Shown here: piece after piece, positions 1 to 6,712 of the stretch
Position numbering within the stretch: position 1 is the stretch's first letter
How the letters are laid out: each line of letters opens with the position of its first letter
Source of the DNA: Erythrobacter donghaensis
GTDB lineage: Bacteria; Pseudomonadota; Alphaproteobacteria; Sphingomonadales; Sphingomonadaceae
Assembly: GCF_001557325.1 (NCBI RefSeq)
Contig: NZ_LSJS01000188.1
Coordinates: 1 to 24,046, forward strand
Direction: 5' to 3'
DNA length: 24,046 nt
Made by a program: the position numbers and the translations under genes
The notes under the pieces: generated by a model
Database searches by the model: none
What the model was told of the DNA's origin: nothing
What the model saw: only the letters and a program-made list of their open reading frames with translations

Positions 1-22
1 CAACCCTCCTTAAATCACAACC

Positions 23-418
23 TCAAATCTGTGCCATTGGTGCTGACGGGGGACACCCGCGCATCTCGATCTGCCCGGCGGTCCAGTGTTCGTCCCTCGA
101 CCGGGCGCGGCGGCGGCTCTTCTGCACATCGAGCATCGTGCGCAATGCCGTGGTGTAGAGCCAAGACCGGAACAGGCGCGGGTCATTCAGATCCTTCAGC
201 CTTTGCCATGCCCTGAGGAACGCCTCCTGCGCCAGGTCGTCGGCGTCAGCCGGACTGCGACACGCTCTGTGCAGGAAATGCCGGAGCTCAGCCTGATGGA
301 TCCGCACAAGTTCACCATAGGCGGCCACGGCCCCGGCCTGCGCAGCCCTTACCAGGGCCGCATCGTCCATTTCCCGGTCGGCACGCTGCGAGCGGGAACT
401 CATGTCTGGACGGCGCAT
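23..418 (-). CDS. ECF sigma factor, region 2 only (truncated or broken)
   Basis: RNA polymerase sigma-70 factor of the ECF class. The region 2 signature is clear: a helix starting ELVRIHQAELRHFLHRA, then DADDLAQEAFLRAW and RSWLYTTALRTMLD, which are the core-binding and -10-recognition parts. The frame closes at 23-25 after about 131 residues. Intact ECF factors usually run 160-200 residues and end with a region 4 helix-turn-helix that binds the -35 element. That part is missing here, and the tail after the RRR stretch resembles no sigma linker. A frameshift or decay near 25-100 is likely, with region 4 possibly beyond the window edge. ATG at 416-418 was chosen over the adjoining GTG at 419-421. 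It is the last gene of a minus-strand operon, 14 bp after the membrane-protein stop. No anti-sigma factor is recognisable. Confidence 0.75.
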   Translation of the reverse strand: MRRPDMSSRSQRADREMDDAALVRAAQAGAVAAYGELVRIHQAELRHFLHRACRSPADADDLAQEAFLRAWQRLKDLNDPRLFRSWLYTTALRTMLDVQKSRRRARSRDEHWTAGQIEMRGCPPSAPMAQI

Positions 419-432
419 CACCGTTGATCAAC

Positions 433-810
433 CTAGTCGCCTTTTCGGCTGCGAATAAAGACCGCGCCCAGGCGACCAGCTCCGTGCCCGAGAACGACCG
501 CGCTCAGCGCAAGGACGGGGACCACCACGTTCTGGCCAAAATCGCCGAAGTGGAACACCAGTCCTGCGCCGACAAACCCGATGCCGGAGCCTAGCGACGA
601 CAACGCCCGGCGAAGCTCGGCTCCCGGATCGGCGAAACCATGTGCGAGCAAGCCCAGGCTTTCCGTGTCGACCGGCTGCTGAAGGCTGAGAGCCTGCCGG
701 ATTGTTTCCTGACGATCGCGGCGGTCCCTGAAGAACAGGACGAAATACACGCAGAAGCAGATGGTGAGCGATGTCAGCATCGCGAACCACACCCAGATCA
801 TGGGATCCAT
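433..810 (-). CDS. Small two-helix membrane protein in sigma-factor operon
   Basis: Inner-membrane protein of 125 residues, function unknown. It has an N-terminal helix (IWVWFAMLTSLTICFCVYFV) followed by a basic, charged stretch (RDRRDRQETIRQAL), then a C-terminal hydrophobic region of one or two helices (from about LGSGIGFVGAGLVF to VVPVLALSAVVLGHGAG). The layout resembles the small DUF6249-type proteins often encoded next to ECF sigma genes, but I cannot assign the family firmly. ATG at 808-810 is preferred because AGGAG sits 6 nt upstream; a TTG two codons earlier also opens the frame. It lies between the putative lipoprotein and the sigma gene in the same direction with short gaps, so co-transcription is likely. 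It may help tether or sense for the sigma factor (inference). Confidence 0.6.
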   Translation of the reverse strand: MDPMIWVWFAMLTSLTICFCVYFVLFFRDRRDRQETIRQALSLQQPVDTESLGLLAHGFADPGAELRRALSSLGSGIGFVGAGLVFHFGDFGQNVVVPVLALSAVVLGHGAGRLGAVFIRSRKGD

Positions 811-831
811 TACCAACTCCTTTGGTTTGAG

Positions 832-1284
832 CTAATCAGCGGGGAAAGTGCAGTCAGGTGCCCCGGCGAGGCTGGACGGGGAAAGCGGCAGCTGTCCGGA
901 ACCGTCCGGCCGAAGGACAGCGATCCACCGGTCTTGCCTCAGGCTCTTGCGAAACCGCGGTGTCAGCCCATTCCAGAGCCCGGGCGTCCGCCGCAGCCGG
1001 TCGACGGGGACACATACCACCTGGTTGCCGGACACGGTCACCGGCAGAGCCTTGAGGTAGCCCAGCAACAGCGCGCAGTCGGGCGAAACAGGCTGTGACC
1101 CGCCGACCTTCGAGCAATGCTCTCCGGTCACTCTCGGCTGCACTTGTGCGTACCATCGTTCCTCTGTTTCGGCAGACGTTGTGGAACACGCCCCGCTTGC
1201 CAGAATGAAAAGCGGTGCAAACCACTGAATCCTTCCGCGCGGGACAGGGCCTTTTCCCCTGCTGGCAATCTTTCGTCTCGGCAT
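832..1284 (-). CDS. Putative exported lipoprotein, function unknown
   Basis: A 150-residue protein not recognised as a known family. A basic N-terminus (MPRRKIASRGKGPVPRGR) precedes a short hydrophobic segment (WFAPLFILASGAC) ending in a lipobox-like ASGAC, then TTSAETEE. This is consistent with a signal peptide of a lipoprotein, although the -3 residue is not the usual leucine. The mature part has three further cysteines (EHC, PDC, VVC) and one near the C-terminus (APDC), so disulfides in the periplasm are possible. It is the first gene of the minus-strand operon leading through the membrane protein to the ECF sigma gene, with a 21-bp gap to the next start. A role in envelope sensing is only inferred from that position. 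Confidence 0.55.
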   Translation of the reverse strand: MPRRKIASRGKGPVPRGRIQWFAPLFILASGACSTTSAETEERWYAQVQPRVTGEHCSKVGGSQPVSPDCALLLGYLKALPVTVSGNQVVCVPVDRLRRTPGLWNGLTPRFRKSLRQDRWIAVLRPDGSGQLPLSPSSLAGAPDCTFPAD

Positions 1285-1600
1285 GATGGCATCCCCATTT
1301 CAGGACCAAGTTGCCGATAAGACGACGCCGGCATTCGAATTGGATGAAAGATATCAGGGAACGGTCTTCAGGATGAGCGCGGCCTGCTTGCGGCAACGGG
1401 CCGGTTCCGCAAGGCGCAATGTCCCTGCGCCTGCAACCCGCGACCGGTCGCCTGCGATGGAGATCGAAGAACCCGCAGGTCCGCATCCCGGGAAGCGGGC
1501 ATCGGCCCGACACCTGTGGGAACCCATCCGGACCAGCCCCTGCCTTTCGCGGACATCGCGCCGATGCTAGATGCTCGCGGCAAACCGGGGAGAGCGCGAG
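1285..1600. other. Divergent intergenic region
   Basis: About 316 bp between the minus-strand sigma operon and the plus-strand GFA-domain gene. It must hold both promoters. I looked for a GGAAC / CGTT ECF-type promoter pair on both strands at normal spacing and did not find a convincing one. No coding remnant, repeat or RNA gene is recognisable. Confidence 0.4.
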
Positions 1601-2050
1601 ATGGAGGGGATCCTGACTGGCGGATGCCTGTGTGGTGCGGTTCGGTACAGCTTGCGGGACGGCTTCAGATCCCGTCCCTACGCCTGTCATTGCACCGATT
1701 GCCAGAAACGGACCGGGAGCGCGTTCAGCGAGCAAATGCTCTTTGCATTGCAGGATTTCACCGCCGAGGGCGACCTGGACTTCGGTCTCTACAAGCAGCC
1801 CAGCGGAAGCCGGTCGACGATCTGGGGATGCGCAAGATGCAAGGCGCGCATCTACGCAACCAGCGACAGGCGCCCCGACCTCGGATCCCTGCGCTGCGGC
1901 ACGCTCGATAACGCGGTTGCTCTCTTTCCTGCTGCTCATGTCTGGACGAGGAGCAAGCAACCATGGATTGCCCTGCCGGATGGGATCCCGGCCGTACCCG
2001 AACAGCCGCAAACCCAGGACGAGTGGCTGGCGCTCGTCGGGCCGAGATGA
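1601..2050 (+). CDS. GFA/CENP-V-fold zinc-binding protein
   Basis: A 149-residue protein of the glutathione-dependent formaldehyde-activating (GFA, also called CENP-V) fold. The usual zinc-ligand pattern is complete: GGCLCGAVRY (C9, C11), YACHCTDCQKRTGSAF (C29, C31, C34) and GCARCKARIY (C77, C80). Family members range from proposed glutathione/formaldehyde adduct enzymes to proteins of unknown role, so the substrate is not predicted. ATG at 1601 was chosen because the conserved core begins at once after it and GGGGAGAG lies just upstream. An in-frame start 30 bp earlier adds non-conserved sequence. It stands alone between the sigma operon and the serine-hydrolase promoter, and its own promoter is not evident. 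Confidence 0.85.
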   Translation: MEGILTGGCLCGAVRYSLRDGFRSRPYACHCTDCQKRTGSAFSEQMLFALQDFTAEGDLDFGLYKQPSGSRSTIWGCARCKARIYATSDRRPDLGSLRCGTLDNAVALFPAAHVWTRSKQPWIALPDGIPAVPEQPQTQDEWLALVGPR

Positions 2051-2101
2051 CAGACCGCCTCGCACATCCCGAGCCACCTCTGCATCTCCCCAGTCAGAAA
2101 G

Positions 2102-2118
2102 TTTAAGCTTGACTTAAA
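2102..2118. promoter_or_regulatory. 17-bp inverted repeat, putative XRE operator (site 1)
   Basis: TTTAAG-CTTGA-CTTAAA is a perfect 6-bp inverted repeat with a 5-bp spacer. It overlaps a possible -35 hexamer, TTGACT at 2109-2114. An 18-bp spacing leads to a -10-like TTTAAG at 2133-2138, which would place transcription start near 2145 and leave a short leader to the ATG at 2178. The same 17-bp architecture recurs at 4528-4544 and 4557-4573. Overlap with the -35 is typical of a repressor site. The binding protein is inferred, not shown. Confidence 0.6.
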
Positions 2119-2177
2119 TTTCATTGGAGGACTTTAAGCGGAAGCTCAAGATTTTCCGTGTCTGCGCGAGGTCAGAA

Positions 2178-3758
2178 ATGCTCAGGGCCGCCTTTCTTCT
2201 CGTCGCCGCGATGGGCCTCGCCGGGACATCTGCCGCGTCCGGGTCTCAACGGGCCGACCTCCAGAGCCGTGCCGAACGGCTTGTCCAGCGCCCGGAAGGC
2301 GCGCCCCCATTCGTCAACGGCGGCCTCGTCATCGGCGAAAACGGGCAAGTGCTTGTCAGCCATGCCGACGGGTACGCGGACTATCGCCTTCGTGCCCCGC
2401 TCGATGTCGACGCCGTTTTTCCGCTAGCCTCCGGGGCGAAGCCGTTCACTTCGGTCGCGATCCTTCAGTTGCGTGACAGAGGGCGTCTCCGGCTTGAGGA
2501 CGCAGTCGGGAAGCATCTTCCGGGATTTCCCTTTGCCGACATCACGATCCGTCACCTGCTCTCCCATACGAGCGGATTGCCCGATCTCGAGCTCTATGAG
2601 CCCCTGATCGCGGCACGTCCCGATCATGTCGTCACGGGCTCCGACCTGGTGCCCGCGCTCAGGGCATGGAAGGAACCCTTGCGGTTCGCGCCGGGAACAG
2701 AATTCAGGTATTCCAACATCAATTACCAGCTCCTCGCCCGAATTGTGGAGGTGGTCTCGGGCCAGAGCTTCGGCGAATACATGCGCGAACGTGTCTTCCG
2801 TCCGGCGGGGATGCGATCGAGCTATGTGCGGGGCACACGTGCGATCGGCGCGCATCGGGAGCCGGTGACCCGGCACACGCTCGCCGTGATGTTCCGGACC
2901 GAGCCCGAGGATGTGAGCCGGCTCGGCTATCGCGATGCCGTCATGATGCGACCCTTCCGCTATGAGGGCTTCAATCTGGGAAGCACCGTCGGCGATCAGA
3001 ACCTTTTCTCGACGCTCGGTGACCTGGTGAAGTTCGATAAGGCACTGAGCTCGGCGAAAATTCTCTCGCTGAAATCCCAGGAGGAGGCCTACGCACCTGT
3101 CCGCTTCAATGACGGACGCATCTATGATGAGCCCGGGATCTATGAGCTCTATGGCGCTCGCTGTTCCTACGGCTTCGGCTGGGAAGTGTGCCGCCACCCC
3201 GAACGTGGACGGCTGGTTGGCCATGCCGGCTTCAGCCGCGGCATAGCGACGATGCTTTATCGCGAGCTCGACAGCCGCCGTGTCGTCGTGATGTACGACA
3301 ATGGCGACGGTGGCGCATTCGGGCCGCGCTTCGCGTCTCTCGTCAATGCCGTGCACGGAAAGCCGGCACTCGATCTGCCCCTACGTCGCTCGCTCACCCG
3401 CGAATATGGCAGGACCCTTGTTTCCGAGGGGCCGGTCGCGGCGCTGATCCGGTTCAATAGGCTCAAGTCCGATACCGAAAGATGGACCACGACCAGCGCC
3501 GGGATGAACCAGCTCGGGTATGATCTGCTCCGCAACGGGTACGAGGCGCTGGCGCTTGACGCCTTTCGCCTGAACCTTGTGCTCAATCCCGACGATGCGA
3601 ATGCTTACGACAGCTACGGCGAGGCGCTGGCGGTGAACGGCCGGCGGGGCGATGCCATCCTCGCCTATCGCCGCGCCCTCGAGCTCGAACCGGACAACAA
3701 GGCCCGTCGGGCAGCACTCGACAGGCTCGAGCGCGAGAGCGTTGAACCAGCATCATGA
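2178..3758 (+). CDS. Exported SxxK serine hydrolase (beta-lactamase family) with C-terminal TPR-like tail
   Basis: A 526-residue serine hydrolase of the beta-lactamase/D-Ala-D-Ala-peptidase fold (class C-like family, often esterases or peptidases rather than true beta-lactamases). ATG at 2178 begins a Sec signal (MLRAAFLLVAAMGLAGTSAA). The TTG at 2124 lies upstream of the inferred transcription start and is rejected. The catalytic SxxK is SGAK (S85, K88), followed by the family block ITIRHLLSHTSGLPDL and the YSN motif (Y178-N180). The HxG-type third motif is probably VGHAGFSRG. The C-terminal ~80 residues form one or two TPR-like helices (LNPDDANAYDSYGEAL, AILAYRRALELEPDN), which is common in this subfamily. 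An operator-like repeat overlaps its promoter. Expected location is the periplasm; the substrate is unknown. Confidence 0.88.
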   Translation: MLRAAFLLVAAMGLAGTSAASGSQRADLQSRAERLVQRPEGAPPFVNGGLVIGENGQVLVSHADGYADYRLRAPLDVDAVFPLASGAKPFTSVAILQLRDRGRLRLEDAVGKHLPGFPFADITIRHLLSHTSGLPDLELYEPLIAARPDHVVTGSDLVPALRAWKEPLRFAPGTEFRYSNINYQLLARIVEVVSGQSFGEYMRERVFRPAGMRSSYVRGTRAIGAHREPVTRHTLAVMFRTEPEDVSRLGYRDAVMMRPFRYEGFNLGSTVGDQNLFSTLGDLVKFDKALSSAKILSLKSQEEAYAPVRFNDGRIYDEPGIYELYGARCSYGFGWEVCRHPERGRLVGHAGFSRGIATMLYRELDSRRVVVMYDNGDGGAFGPRFASLVNAVHGKPALDLPLRRSLTREYGRTLVSEGPVAALIRFNRLKSDTERWTTTSAGMNQLGYDLLRNGYEALALDAFRLNLVLNPDDANAYDSYGEALAVNGRRGDAILAYRRALELEPDNKARRAALDRLERESVEPAS

Positions 3759-3768
3759 ACGACCATTA

Positions 3769-3792
3769 GCCGGAAGCGCATATGCTTCGGGC
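3769..3792. terminator. Stem-loop between convergent genes
   Basis: GCCGGAAGC (3769-3777) and GCTTCGGGC (3784-3792) pair with one mismatch around a 6-nt loop. The hairpin lies between the stops of the plus-strand serine hydrolase and the minus-strand XRE gene. It could end transcription from both sides. No clear T-run follows on either strand, so intrinsic termination is uncertain. Confidence 0.4.
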
Positions 3793-3793
3793 G

Positions 3794-3997
3794 TCAGTCA
3801 TCCAGATCCAGGATGTCGCCGGGCCTGCACTCCAAGACCTCGCAGAGCTTCGCGAGGGTTTCGAAACGGACGCCTTTCACCTTGCCTGAGCGGAACAGCG
3901 AAAGGTGCGTTTCGCTCACGCCGATTTCAGCCGCAAGGTCCTTGGCCTTGATGCCCCGCGCCACGATCACGGCGTCAAGCGTTACCCTGATTGCCAC
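3794..3997 (-). CDS. Small XRE-family transcriptional regulator (YozG-like)
   Basis: A 67-residue Cro/C1-type helix-turn-helix protein consisting of little more than the DNA-binding domain. KDLAAEIGVSETHLSLFRSG gives helices 2-3, and TLAKLCEVLECRPGDILDL is the hallmark end of the small XRE group that is paired with DUF2975 membrane proteins. Translation starts at GTG (3995-3997), 2 bp after the stop of the DUF2975 gene, so expression is probably translationally coupled. Family knowledge: such pairs are widespread and presumed autoregulatory. The 17-bp inverted repeats upstream of this operon and of the serine hydrolase are the natural candidate operators (inference). A dimeric single-HTH protein would fit a symmetric site of this size. 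Confidence 0.85.
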   Translation of the reverse strand: MAIRVTLDAVIVARGIKAKDLAAEIGVSETHLSLFRSGKVKGVRFETLAKLCEVLECRPGDILDLDD

Positions 3998-3999
3998 GC

Positions 4000-4509
4000 T
4001 CAGAAAATCTGCTCGAGTTCGGCCTCGGCTTCGGCCGCCCGTTCCATCAGCCGGCCGAGGAAGCTGAGGCCCACACCGATCGCGGCAATGATGAGAGTGG
4101 CAACATCATGATCGATCAGTCTGGTCCGCGGCTCTGCGAGAAGACTGAATACGGCAGGCAAGGCGAAAAGCGCAAGAGCCGCTCCCGCGATCAGGCAGAA
4201 CCCGACACGCTTGATCGACCGGACCGCGAGTGGCCCGAAAGGCACCCCCTGTGCAGCCGCTGCGGCGGCCTCGCGAAGCTGCCACAGGGCAGCGAGATAG
4301 AGAAACGAAGGGGCCGAAAGCAGTGCCTGAAATCCCACCGCACCGGCGCGATCTTGGATCGTCGCTGCACCGGAACCGAACAGGCCCGCATAGGCCGCGC
4401 GCTCCGCGACGATGACAAAGGCGAGAAACAGAACGAGCGCGCTCAGGAAGCGCTGCAGCCTCGCCGCGAACGCGCGCAAGGCATCGGCATTGCGGGGGGT
4501 GGTTGTCAT
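4000..4509 (-). CDS. DUF2975 family four-helix membrane protein
   Basis: A 169-residue integral membrane protein. Four hydrophobic helices are visible: FLSALVLFLAFVIVAERAAY, ALLSAPSFLYLAALWQLREA, VGFCLIAGAALALFALPAVF and DHDVATLIIAAIGVGLSFLG. A central amphipathic stretch (AQGVPFGPLAVRSIKRVG) resembles the conserved G-x-PF motif region of DUF2975. The C-terminus is acidic (EAEAELEQIF). The immediately following small XRE gene supports this assignment, since DUF2975 and this type of HTH protein occur as pairs. Molecular role is unknown; it may sense a membrane state and modulate the regulator. It is transcribed divergently from the DUF418-ABC operon, with two operator-like repeats in the shared promoter. 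Confidence 0.8.
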   Translation of the reverse strand: MTTTPRNADALRAFAARLQRFLSALVLFLAFVIVAERAAYAGLFGSGAATIQDRAGAVGFQALLSAPSFLYLAALWQLREAAAAAAQGVPFGPLAVRSIKRVGFCLIAGAALALFALPAVFSLLAEPRTRLIDHDVATLIIAAIGVGLSFLGRLMERAAEAEAELEQIF

Positions 4510-4527
4510 GGCCGAGCCCTAGCAAAA

Positions 4528-4544
4528 TTTAGGTGCGAGTTAAA
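4528..4544. promoter_or_regulatory. 17-bp inverted repeat, putative XRE operator (site 2)
   Basis: TTTAGG-TGCGA-GTTAAA has the same 6-5-6 layout as the site at 2102. It lies 19 bp upstream of the DUF2975 ATG (minus strand) and in the shared promoter of the divergent DUF418-ABC gene. Two positions break symmetry, but the outer TTTA/TAAA is kept. Confidence 0.5.
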
Positions 4545-4556
4545 CTCTGGATTGTC

Positions 4557-4573
4557 TTTAAGTCTCAGTTAAA
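4557..4573. promoter_or_regulatory. 17-bp inverted repeat, putative XRE operator (site 3)
   Basis: TTTAAG-TCTCA-GTTAAA, third copy of the motif. Its centre is 29 bp from the centre of site 2, close to three helical turns, so two bound dimers could lie on about the same face of DNA. It lies 27 bp upstream of the DUF418-ABC start codon and could block both divergent promoters. Confidence 0.55.
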
Positions 4574-4600
4574 TTACTGCAGGCGGCAGGAGAACCATCC

Positions 4601-6712
4601 ATGGCCAATCGCATTCTCTCGCTCGACGTGCTCCGGGGCTTCGCGCTGTTCGGGTTGGTGATCGTCAACGCGCCGTTCTTTGCCGCGCCGCTGGTCTCGG
4701 TCGCCAACCCGACCTACGGACCACTTGCCGTGGACGGCGCAGCGCTCTGGTCATGGGCGATCCCCCACGTGTTCTTCGAGTACAAGAGCGTCGCGCTCTT
4801 CACGATGCTCTTTGGCGTCAGCCTGTATCTGGTCGGCGGCGAGAGCGGTGATCCGGCGCGCTCACCGGTACTTCGCCGCAGGCTTGGCTGGCTTGCGCTG
4901 TTCGGTCTTCTCCATGGCGCCCTCGTCTGGTTCGGCGACATCCTGCTGTCCTATGCGATCGCGGGCGCCATCATACTCGGCGCCCGGTCATGGCCGGTCT
5001 CCCGTCTCCTGTCGGTCGGTACTGCGCTCGTTCTGCTTTCTGCAGCACTGCTCGCGGCGCTTGTCCTGTGGCAATCGGGCCTACCTCCGGCGGAACTGGC
5101 TGCGATGAAGGCAATGGCCTGGTCCCCGACTGCCTCGCAGCATGCTGATCAGCTCGCCGCCTTCCGGAGCGACCTTGCCTCCACCCAGCTGGCCAATGCC
5201 GGCCTTTGGGCCGAATTGCAGGTCCAGATCCTTGTCCTGCTGACGCCGCGAACGGCGGGGCTGATGATGATCGGCCTTGCCCTGTTCCGGACCGGCTTCC
5301 TGTCGGGTGAGGCGACGAACCGCACCTATCTTCGCTTCATCGCTGTCGGAGCGCTGGCGCTTGCCGGACTGGCATGGAACGGGTTCGGGATCATCGCGGC
5401 GGATTTCCCGATGATCCGCACCCAGGGCTGGGGTAACCTCGTGTCCTCCCTGCTCTCACCATTCGTCGCCCTTGCCTATGCTGCCGGCCTGATCCTGCTG
5501 CTGCGCTCGGCCCGGCTCCGGCCGCTGACCTCTGCACTGGCGGCAACCGGCCGGATGGCGTTCACAAACTACATTACGCAGTCGCTGGTTCTCAGCATGC
5601 TTTTCTGGAGCGGACGGGGCCTTGGCCTCTATGGCGAGCTGTCGCGTCCGGCGGTGATCGCCATCGCCGCCGGCCTGTTTGCCGTGCAGGTTGGCTGTTC
5701 GGTCCTGTGGCTGAAGCGGTTCGGCAAGGGGCCCCTCGAGGTGCTTTGGCGCCGGCTCAGCGGCGATCCCGCAATTCCGGCAAGGGCAACATGGCACGAG
5801 CCCCCCCTCGCCATCGAGAGTTGTGGCCTGACAAAGCGATACGGGCGGCAGGTCGCGGTGCAGGATGTGTCGCTGACTGTGCCGGTCGGCGCGACCTACG
5901 GCTTTCTTGGTCCGAACGGTGCCGGCAAGACCACGACGATCCGCATGCTGCTCGGTCTCGTCAGGCCGAGCGAGGGAGCAGTGGCGATTTTCGGCCACGA
6001 CGTCCAGCGCGACCGGATGAAGGCTGCGCGGCAAGTCGGCGCGTTGCTCGAGGCCCGTGCCACCTATGATCACCTTTCCGGTCGATCCAACCTCGATATG
6101 ACCCGCCGCCTCCTGAAACTGCCCGCCAGCGAGGTTGACCGTGTTCTCGCCCTTGTCCGCCTTGATCATGCGGCACACCGCCGCGTGGGGCACTATTCCC
6201 TCGGCATGCGGCAACGCCTCGGCCTTGCCCGCGCCCTTCTTGGCCGGCCACGGCTCCTGATTCTGGACGAGCCGCTCAACGGGCTCGACCCCGAAGGTAT
6301 CGCCGAGATGCGCGAGACGATCCGGGCTCTTCCCGAGACCGCCGGAATCACGGTTTTCCTCTCCAGCCATCTGCTTTCCGAAGTCGAGCAGGTGGCGAGC
6401 CATATCGGGCTCATGCGCGCCGGGCGGTTGGTGGCGCAGGGGCCCCTCGCGGAGTTCCGGCAGCTTGCGGCCCCTGACCTGATCCTGCGCACCAGCGATA
6501 TGCGCAGGACATCGGAACTGCTTGGCAGTCAGCCACTCCGCTTCGAGACGGTGCGGGAAGGCCTCAGGCTTGTCGGCAGCGGCACAGACAGCAAGGCTGC
6601 GCGTGTTGCCCGGCTCGTGGCAGGGGCTGGTATCGAAATCTACGAACTCACGCCGCAGCGGACAGACCTTGAACAGCTCTACAACCGCTTTGCTGCAGGA
6701 GAAGCTGCATGA
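4601..6712 (+). CDS. DUF418 (YeiB-type) membrane domain fused to ABC transporter ATPase
   Basis: A 703-residue fusion. Residues 1 to about 390 form a polytopic DUF418/YeiB-like membrane region: the N-terminal hallmark LSLDVLRGFALFGLVIVN, then FFEYKSVALFTMLFGVSLYL, RLGWLALFGLLHGALVWFGD, and late hallmarks ATGRMAFTNYITQS and VLWLKRFGKGPLEVLWRRL. Residues about 403-703 form a complete ABC ATPase of the drug/lantibiotic-exporter type: Walker A GPNGAGKTT (437-445), signature YSLGMRQRLGLARAL (from 532), Walker B LLILDEP (D556, E557) and a switch histidine in FLSSHLL. The reading frame is uninterrupted, so this is not a frameshifted pair. ATG at 4601 has AGGAG 8 nt upstream. Its last 4 bp overlap the permease gene. 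The complex probably exports, or removes from the membrane, a hydrophobic compound or peptide (inference). Confidence 0.9.
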   Translation: MANRILSLDVLRGFALFGLVIVNAPFFAAPLVSVANPTYGPLAVDGAALWSWAIPHVFFEYKSVALFTMLFGVSLYLVGGESGDPARSPVLRRRLGWLALFGLLHGALVWFGDILLSYAIAGAIILGARSWPVSRLLSVGTALVLLSAALLAALVLWQSGLPPAELAAMKAMAWSPTASQHADQLAAFRSDLASTQLANAGLWAELQVQILVLLTPRTAGLMMIGLALFRTGFLSGEATNRTYLRFIAVGALALAGLAWNGFGIIAADFPMIRTQGWGNLVSSLLSPFVALAYAAGLILLLRSARLRPLTSALAATGRMAFTNYITQSLVLSMLFWSGRGLGLYGELSRPAVIAIAAGLFAVQVGCSVLWLKRFGKGPLEVLWRRLSGDPAIPARATWHEPPLAIESCGLTKRYGRQVAVQDVSLTVPVGATYGFLGPNGAGKTTTIRMLLGLVRPSEGAVAIFGHDVQRDRMKAARQVGALLEARATYDHLSGRSNLDMTRRLLKLPASEVDRVLALVRLDHAAHRRVGHYSLGMRQRLGLARALLGRPRLLILDEPLNGLDPEGIAEMRETIRALPETAGITVFLSSHLLSEVEQVASHIGLMRAGRLVAQGPLAEFRQLAAPDLILRTSDMRRTSELLGSQPLRFETVREGLRLVGSGTDSKAARVARLVAGAGIEIYELTPQRTDLEQLYNRFAAGEAA

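Noticed and set aside
854..2077. Long minus-strand open frame across the sigma operon and GFA gene
   Set aside because: It crosses two real genes and an intergenic region and has low-complexity basic sequence only.
2124..2177. TTG start for serine hydrolase 1
   Set aside because: The extension is charged, lies before the inferred transcription start, and would bury the signal peptide that begins at ATG 2178.
3794..4509. XRE plus DUF2975 pair as a toxin-antitoxin system
   Set aside because: Known families place these as a regulator with a membrane protein of unknown role. The four-helix protein has no toxin features, and upstream repeats fit plain autoregulation.
5456..6403. Minus-strand open frame opposite the ABC ATPase
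   Set aside because: Antisense shadow of the ATPase; the plus strand carries Walker A, signature and Walker B.
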